Shown here piece by piece: positions 24,801 through 33,200 of a stretch of 64,000 nt of DNA. The position numbers were made by a program, and so were the translations under genes. The notes below the pieces were generated by a model. That model did no database searches. It was not told the origin of the DNA and saw only the letters and a list, made by a program, of their open reading frames with translations. This DNA is from Maea johnstoni (Eukaryota; Annelida; Polychaeta; Spionida; Magelonidae): positions 54,941,823 to 55,005,822 of the forward strand of contig OZ012685.1 in the NCBI GenBank assembly GCA_963942565.1, read 5' to 3'. The first letter of the stretch is position 1; every line of letters begins with the position of its first letter.

Positions 24801-27800
24801 GCAACTATTCTGTTACATAATTATCTTTTATGAAAAGAGGTAAATGGGAAAAGGGTCTTACCCAGTTTCAATATCCTAGAGCTATGTTCAAGAATAAAAG
24901 TGGATATTTTGGAAGCTGACTTTCAAATAGCTAGTGAGTTAAAGTTCAGGGGTGGATAAACTGTCAAGCCACTAACAAAGTAATTGATGTCCAAAATATG
25001 GTATTTGTGTTGTATATAAAACATATTTATTTAAGTTATTTTAAGTTTAATTCATTCATTCTTTATATACACAGAAAGCCACAATGAAATTTTAGCAGTG
25101 GCGTAATTTCAAATTTGGTGGCAAGGTGGTGCAAAAAGATGTCACCTGAAAGGAAGGGTAAATATGAACCCAGGGCAGTGTCTTAGCCAGGATTTAGAAA
25201 CTGGGTGCCTAAAATTGGCAGTTGTAAAATCTTTGGGCGTCCAAATTTTTAAGGGGGATCACAAAATACTCATATTTCAACCATAAACATGTATAAATTC
25301 ATCAAAATAAGGCATGATATCATTATACAATGTTGTGGGAATTATAAAGAGATGAAAAAATTCAATTATAAACTTGAGATTGGGATTTTTAGAAATTCCA
25401 CACAAAAATATTTGGGTGTCCTGAGGGGTTCTTTGTAAGGGTTTGGGTGTCCAAAAAGGCACCCAGACGCCCTGCTGGCTAAGACCATGACCCAGGGTCT
25501 TAGCCAGTATTTCAAAAATGCCTGTACAAACCAGCAATTGCAAAATTTCTGCCTGTCCAGATTTAGCTAAGAACCTACTTAGTATCCTTACACCAACTAC
25601 ATCTAATAGCCTATCGTGTCAAAAGGGCAATTTACACTTCAACTATGTCCTAGAAGATAGTTTGTTCAGAAAATATTTGGTTATTACCCCCAAAAAGTCT
25701 AAATTGAAAATTCTTAATAGAAATTTTTGCCTGCCGAAAAAGGAGATTTTTTAGGAAACTGCCAAAATGACAGGCAAGATAGGTCCCAGCTAAGTCCCTG
25801 CCCCACCAAGCCCCCACCCCCACTAGAACCGCGCCTGGATGCAGCTTTATAGAGATTTGTATTGTATTTTCAGCTGCGTCAGGAGAAGGTTGAGCTGGAG
25901 GAGACTCTGGAGAAGGAGCAGGAGTACCAGGTGAACAAGCTGATGAGGAAGATAGAGAAACTCGAGGCCGACACACTCTCCAAACAAGCCACACTCGAGC
26001 AGGTCTGTTCAATTCTCAGTCTACAGCATACTGTACATAGTAAATACCTAGCCACACTCAAGCAGGTCTGTTCACCTCTCAGCCCCAGCATACTGTACAT
26101 TGCAAACACTGTAAACTGAAGGACATGTAGGACTCCGACATCAAAAAGTCCTAAGAATATACTGTATACCATATTAATTTTGCACTATTAAGTAATGCAC
26201 ACATTTTCATTTTCGTCTGTTCACTTCTCAGCTCAATCATATACTGTAAACTGTAGGACATCAAAAATCTTTAACCCCTCCAATGCTGAGGCTACTTTCA
26301 TCAAAAGCACAAAAACGCAAATATTTTTGAAAACCATCTAAACCCTGTCATGTTGGTATTCATTGGATAGCTCTTGCTGAGCACTGTCAGATGAGTACCC
26401 AATGGGCATGTGCCAGGGTTTGTCATTTCTCAGGTTTTTTGCATCATTTTTATTTGGCAAATTAGCCAGCAGCATAAGGGTTCAAATAAACTGTATACCA
26501 TGTTAATTTTGCACATAAAAAGTGATGGGCTCGGCAGACAGTAGGAGTGTTGAATGACAAGCTATCATGTCAGCATGTTGTGCAATACTAGCATAGGGAT
26601 CGGATGTCCAAATATTGGTGCTTAGTTTAATAAATGCTGACTTCATGGACGGGCAAACCACTGCTGCAATATTAACACATTATACAGTACATACTATGTG
26701 AAGTTTCACTACCACCCTATAGGTTTACAAAAAGTCAACAATTGGATTACCTCTTTTAGACTAGCTCTATCAAATAGAACGTTATGTAAATGCTTTAGTG
26801 AGAATAACAATGATTTGATTTTATCACTAATTTAGTAAGAATAACTGTGATTGCGTTTTTTCACTGATTCGGTAAGAAAAAACTGAAATTTATTGTTGCT
26901 TGTTAATTATTTAATAGTGTTAGGGATCATTCAATTAATCACAATCAATATTTATATATATATTGTTTCTTGTTTATTAGTTGAGGAGGGAGAAGGTGGA
27001 GTTAGAGAATGCCCTTGAGCAGGAACAGGAAGCACTAGTCAACAAACTGTGGAAGAGAATGGACAAGTTGGAAGCCGAGAAAAGGTGAATACTACTATTG
27101 TATTAGGGGCTTTTGCTGCTAATATTTTGGGCTTCATTTTATGTTGAAGGTCCGAGTGGCCAGCTTCTCAAGAAAAGATACCCGCAAGACTTCTTTCTGT
27201 CTAATCCATTTTCTTTAATGAAATACAACCATGTTTTCTATGATAATTAAAGAAAATTGAAAATGAATTTGATTATATTTGCCCTAAATATGACTTGTAC
27301 CCTTAATTTTCCTTAGTTAGGAGCCAAGCTAGTCCCTTATTCACAGAGTAACAGTTGAACACCATATTGGCTCCTTGATAAGAGTGGCTTCAGCTTAGCC
27401 AAGTTCCTAATATAATTAGTGTGATGATGATTAATTGTATAATAATTTATCGCTAGTTTTGCCACAATCGATGGGGTGATTGATTATGGAAAAGAATCTT
27501 TGCAAAACTGGCTACCTTCTAAATTAAAAAGTTACATTTGAGTCCTGAATCAGCTCCTTGCTAAAAAATAATTTCCTAATAAGGCAGAGTTCCTAATAAG
27601 ACTGAATTCCTAATAAGGTAGCTGATTGTCTTGTAGGGCTGAGTTTGGCTTATAAGTAGTTGATTGTCTAGGTGCATGATTTCCTAATAAGGCTGGGTTT
27701 GCCTAATAAGGACGTTGATTGTCTTGTAGGATGCTCCAGGAGAAGCTTGACCAGCCAGTGTCAGCGCCCCCCTCACCACGCGACATGAACAATGGAGACA

Positions 27801-30180
27801 CGGCCGCCAACCTCTCAGAACACATACAGGGACTGCGCTCAGAGGTCAACAGGTTAAGGAATAACCTGAGCGCTTCACAAGCTGAGCGTAAGTTACACAT
27901 TTGAGGCTAAATTGTGATTAGCATGCACACATGGAATAACATAGTCACTTCACAAGCTGAGGTTAAGTTACACATGCCTAGGATTCTTGTGTAAACATCA
28001 TCTCTTTTTTTAACCGTTCGAGGATAAGTTGTGATTAGCTGAACTATGTTATGGGATTCCTGCGTGAATATCATTCTTTAGACATAGATATCACCACATG
28101 CTTGTATTGCAATTTCTGTGTGTACCAATTGCGTGTATCATAATTTGTGTGTACCGCATGGATGTATCACAATTTCTCTGTGTACCACATGCTTATATTA
28201 TATTTTCCGTTTGTATTTTGTATGATTTCTGTTTGTATTTGGAACCATGATTTCTGTTTGTATTTTGTATGTTGATTTCTGTGTATTTCGTACCATGATT
28301 TCTTTCTGTATTTAATACGATGATTCTGGTATTTCAGACAACCAGAAGATGGCCGAGTTTGTTCACGAGGAGCGGCTGACGCGGGAGGAGAACCTGCGCC
28401 TTCAGAGGAAGCTGCAGATGGAGGTGGAGCGGAGAGAGGCCCTCTGCAGGCACCTCTCAGAGAGCGAGTCTAGTCTGGAAATGGATGATGAAAGGTACAC
28501 TACATGATCTTAAGTCCTTTTATGGGGTTGTTTCAAGCAGGCTCCTCTCAGAGAGCGAGTCTAGTCTGGAAATGGATGATGAAAGGTACACTACATGATC
28601 TTAAGTCCTTTTATGGGGTTGTTTCAAGCAGGCTCCTCTCAGAGAGCGAGTCTAGTCTGGAAATGGATGATGAAAGGTACACTACATGATCTTAAGTCCT
28701 TTTATGGGGTTGTTTCAAGCAGGCTCCTCTCAGAGAGCGAGTCTAGTCTGGAAATGGATGATGAAAGGTACACTACATGATCTTAAGTCCTTTTATGGGG
28801 TTGTTTCAAGCAGGCTCCTCTCAGAGAGCGAGTCTAGTCTGGAAATGGATGATGAAAGGTACACTACATGACCTTAAGTCCTTTTATGGGGTTGTTTCAA
28901 GCAGGCTCCTCTCAGAGAGCGAGTCTAGTCTGGAAATGGATGATGAAAGGTACACTACATGATCTTAAGTCCTTTTATGGGGTTGTTTCAAGCAGGCTCC
29001 TCTCAGAGAGCGAGTCTAGTCTGGAAATGGATGATGAAAGGTACACTACATGATCTTAAGTCCTTTTATGGGGTTGTTTCAAGCAGGCTCCTCTCAGAGA
29101 GCGAGTCTAGTCTGGAAATGGATGATGAAAGGTACACTACATGACCTTAAGTCCTTTTATGGGGTTGTTTCAAGCAGGCTCCTCTCAGAGAGCGAGTCTA
29201 GTCTGGAAATGGATGATGAAAGGTACACTACATGATCTTAAGTCCTTTTATGGGGTTGTTTCAAGCAGGCTCCTCTCAGAGAGCGAGTCTAGTCTGGAAA
29301 TGTATGATGAAAGGTACACTACATGACCTTAAGTCCTTTTATGGGTTTGTTTCAAGCAGGCACCTCTCAGAGAGCGAGTCTAGTCTGGAAATGGATGATG
29401 AAAGGTACACTACATGATCTCAAGTCCTTTTATGGGTTTGTTTCAAGCAGGCACCTCTCAGAGAGCGAGTCTAGTCTGGAAATGGATGATGAAAGGTACA
29501 CTACATGATCTCAAGTCCTTTTAGTGCAGAGGCTACCATTATTCAAAGTGCTAGGGCTCAAAGATTTTTGAAAACCATCTAAACCCTTTCATGTTGGTAT
29601 TCATTCAATAGCTCTCGCTGAATACTCTCAGATGAGTGCCCATGACAGTTTCGGATATAAGCCTCTATTGGAGACAAAAATCTGGTATGGCAGGTCAAAT
29701 GATAGTACTTGGTGGAAATCTGAACAAATTGAAGTATTATAGCATGATAGAAATATTTTTAATACTTTATTTGTTACTTTGAGAGATGCATAACAAAGCT
29801 ATAGATTGAGCTGGTTTGAAATGATACATATTGTTCCTCGAGTTATATCCAAACTGTTACTGCGGGATTCCCTATCTTTGATGGTATTCATCTGCTTTTT
29901 GTTCCAAACACTTCAATGATATGACAGAGCAGCATGAGAATTTGAATCTAACTGGATTTTTAGTACTGTGGGTCCTCATTCTTTTGATATTATTCATCTG
30001 TTTTTTGTTGCAGACACTTCAACGAGATGACAAAGCAGCATGAGAATGTGAATCCTTCTCCGTCGTCGTCATCGTCACAGGGGGCCATCGTCCGTCCACG
30101 CACCGTCTCCAGCCCCATTCCATACCAGTCTCCCAGCTCTTCCAGACCCCTCTCGCCCGGCCCAGGTACAGGACAGCAGC

Positions 30181-30211
<31 letters not shown>

Positions 30212-33200
30212 TCTTCATCAGCAGCACACTGCAACATGTACAGGCTTTTACTACCCCTACCCCACCCCCTGTAGTCTCTTAAAAGTGTTTTATTCAAACT
30301 CTTCGTTCAGTCTCTTGATATTATTCTTTGTTGCACATTCTATAATATGTTAGCGAGAGTCTTTCGTTCCAACTCTTTATTCAGTCTCTAAATTTCATTC
30401 TTTATTGCACATTTTCAAATATATTAGGGAGAGTTCTTCATTCCACCTCTTCATTCAGTCTCTTAAATATTCTTTATTGCACTTAAATCAAAATATGTTA
30501 GGGTTCTACACTGGTTCTGACAACTGATCCAGTAGTATTACTTACTGATATTATACTACCTCTCTTGTAGTCTCTTAAAAAATTATTCCTACTCCATAAA
30601 GTCTCAAAATTTTGGTCACATAATCTATAAAGTGTGTATTTTGTGATTTGTAGGTAATTGTATACATTACTTTGAAGATTTTTTGTTTCCTTTTTTCAAA
30701 CATTTCATGAATGGGAGAGTAATATTTTTTATTCTTTGTCAATACTCTAGAACTGCCTAATATGCAGTAGCAATAATATTTCCCAATAGCATGTCCCCCA
30801 CAAGATTGATGTATAATCCAGCACAGTGACTTGTATTATTATGTGATTCCCTTCACACTATGCCATCAATGTTCTGACGCCTACTAGTACACAAACCCTT
30901 ACTAATGAAGATTACAGAATTTCAGGCGGATATTTATTCCTGCATTACAATTGTTTGGAATATCATGAAATAGATCTTGGTGTAACCAGAGATTTTGACG
31001 TTTCAATAGACGTCTCTGGTGTAACTGAGTTCACATTTTTTTCCTTTCCTTTCTTTTCGAAATGTGCTTAGGTAGCAAATTACAAAAGTTGTGCATCACT
31101 GAGAAGATATTTATAGAAGATTCGGTCACTTATCTTTTTTCTGTGCACATGCATTTCAAGGTAAATTGTCAAAGGAGCCTCCTTCGAGATGTTTTCAGGT
31201 GGTCTCTAGCAGATTTCCTGCTAGTATCCAATCCATTTACTTTGTTTCTACTGACTTGCTAGTTAACTTCAATAGCTTCGTACATGCAGAAAAATGATCA
31301 CATCCCTTCTAAAAAAGTGGGGTGTATCTTGTCAAAATTTATTTTGATTTTTTGAAGTTTCTCTGCAGCAGTGAGCCTACTTAGCTGTTTCGACTGTATA
31401 TGTATTGTCTCTCAGTCATTGTCTTAGCCAGCAGGGCATCTGGGTGCCATTTGTTCTCCCAAATTTTCAAATATCACCATTTAGAACACCCAAATCTTTT
31501 TGTGAGCAATTTCTTAAACTGTTAATTACAAAGCGTATAATTTGTTTTCTTCATCTCTACATGATATTTAATAACCATGATATAGTATATGGGTATTATA
31601 CCTTATTTCAATAAGTAAATACATGTTTATGAGTGGTATCTGAATATGTTGTTGTTTCCTCTGAAAAATAGGATGCCCCTAAAACTTTTATTTGCTAATT
31701 TCTAAATTGCTAATTTTGGGCACCCATTTTCTATATGCTGGCTAAGACTTGGTTTCAATGATCTAACTGATGTGCATTTATCCCATTGACTTGCAAGGCA
31801 CTCCTGCTACAATGGCATCTCTCATTCCAGGTCCCAGCTTTGGCCAGACTCACCCTTACAGTCCTCCGAGTCCCATGCGCTGCGCGACGTGCGGTCAGGT
31901 GGTCTACCACTCCACGCCCACCTTTCTGCCGGGCACCTCGCCGCCGGTCTTCTCGCACCACCCAGTAGGGGGCAGCACGGTCAGTAGTACTCCCAGAAAG
32001 TACAACTCGTCAAACTTTATGGAGCTGGCTCTGGTATGGTACTCTGTGGTTGGTTCTGTGTGTGACGGCAGACAACTGCATGCTACTTGCCTGGAGTGAC
32101 TCCAATCTGCCTGCATGCATGCAGCAAAATGATCAGATTTATCCCTATTTGCCCCCTCCCCCCCCCCCCCCCCCCCCAATCCTAAAAAGAGCCCCAATTT
32201 TTTATTTTTTTTAAACTTATTTTTTCCAAGTTTTATTTCAAAATTTACTATGATTAAAACCAGTACTGTTTAAAATTTCCTGACCAATTGTATTTTTTAG
32301 AAAATGCATTTATTAATGGATATTCTGACCTTTTTCTTTTCGAAAGTATTTTGATACAAATTGGTTTGATTTTCTTGTGCTTTAATTATCGCATTAACAT
32401 TTCGGATATCTGCATAATTAGCTGATTTTTGAACCACAATACTGAATGGCCTTCCAACAGTATCCTGACAAGTGATTTATGAAATTTAAAAAAATGTTGA
32501 AAAATTATCAGGCAGGTTTCTTATTTGAAATACTCTGTTTTACTAATATCTGATCATACTGTAAGCGTGCTGCAGGTTGGAAATGGATTATGAGTGATGT
32601 TTGATTAATTCCACATTTGCTGATTAGTCCTCTTACGCTTGTACAGGTGAACTTGGATATGACGGACCACTGTATGACAGATTTTTGCATATGACGGACG
32701 ATATGCTTGGTCCCAGTCCGATGCATATCAAGTATTCGTCATATGTATAAGACAGATTTTGCATACGACGGACCAATTTTCCTGGTCCCATTGAGTCCGT
32801 CATATCCAAGTTCGCCTGTACCCATTTATGCCTATACTCTTGGTAAGTGGCATCTAAATCTCCAATTAAAAAAAAACACACTAAAAATAAAGCATAGATT
32901 CACAAAATATTTGAAGGAGAGTTGTGGCTGGGTTATGATCATGATTTCCCCTTCAAAACCGTCCCCAAAATGGACCAGTCATATAAATATTACTAAAATA
33001 CTTGGGACATTTTACATTCTACATGCAGGAAAAAGTAAAGTGCAGTATATGCATTTAGGCCTATTTTCCTTCCTCAGGAAAAAGTGTATTTTAGTTTGTA
33101 TTAAAATGCCATGGTTTTTAACTGCACCGTTTGAGTTAAGAGTAGACTGGTATCTGTTGAATCTATTTTGAAAGTTGGTATTGAATAAGGAATCGTAATC

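Larger units (their letters stand above)
15298..25873. other. CCDC6 intron 2, repeat-filled
   Basis: No missing exon is needed: exons 2 and 3 join in frame as in human. Holds a 188-bp tandem array, several MITEs, a 2.4-kb inverted-repeat element and LINE tails, listed separately. Stretches 15298-16600, 17330-18370 and 20000-20860 show nothing I can name. Confidence 0.7.

Noticed and set aside
26893-26980. Possible duplicated acceptor before CCDC6 exon 4
   Set aside because: ATTGTTGCTTGTTAATTATT resembles the true acceptor tract, but the match is short and AT-rich; I could not separate it from chance.
28504-29508. Ten nearly identical overlapping 61-residue open frames
   Set aside because: They are the 91-bp array read through intron and exon parts; each is simply one repeat wide and ends at the same in-repeat stop.
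28450-29523. CRISPR-like array
   Set aside because: The repeats are head-to-tail with no unique spacers, and the genome is animal.
30027-30353. CCDC6 exon 7 continuing into a polyglutamine stretch
   Set aside because: A GTACAG donor precedes the repeat, and joining to exon 8 there keeps the frame; reading on ends without the conserved tail. Kept only as a remote isoform.
32707-33171. 154-residue frame in CCDC6 intron 8
   Set aside because: Runs through inverted-repeat and MITE sequence; no conserved motif and no splice logic.
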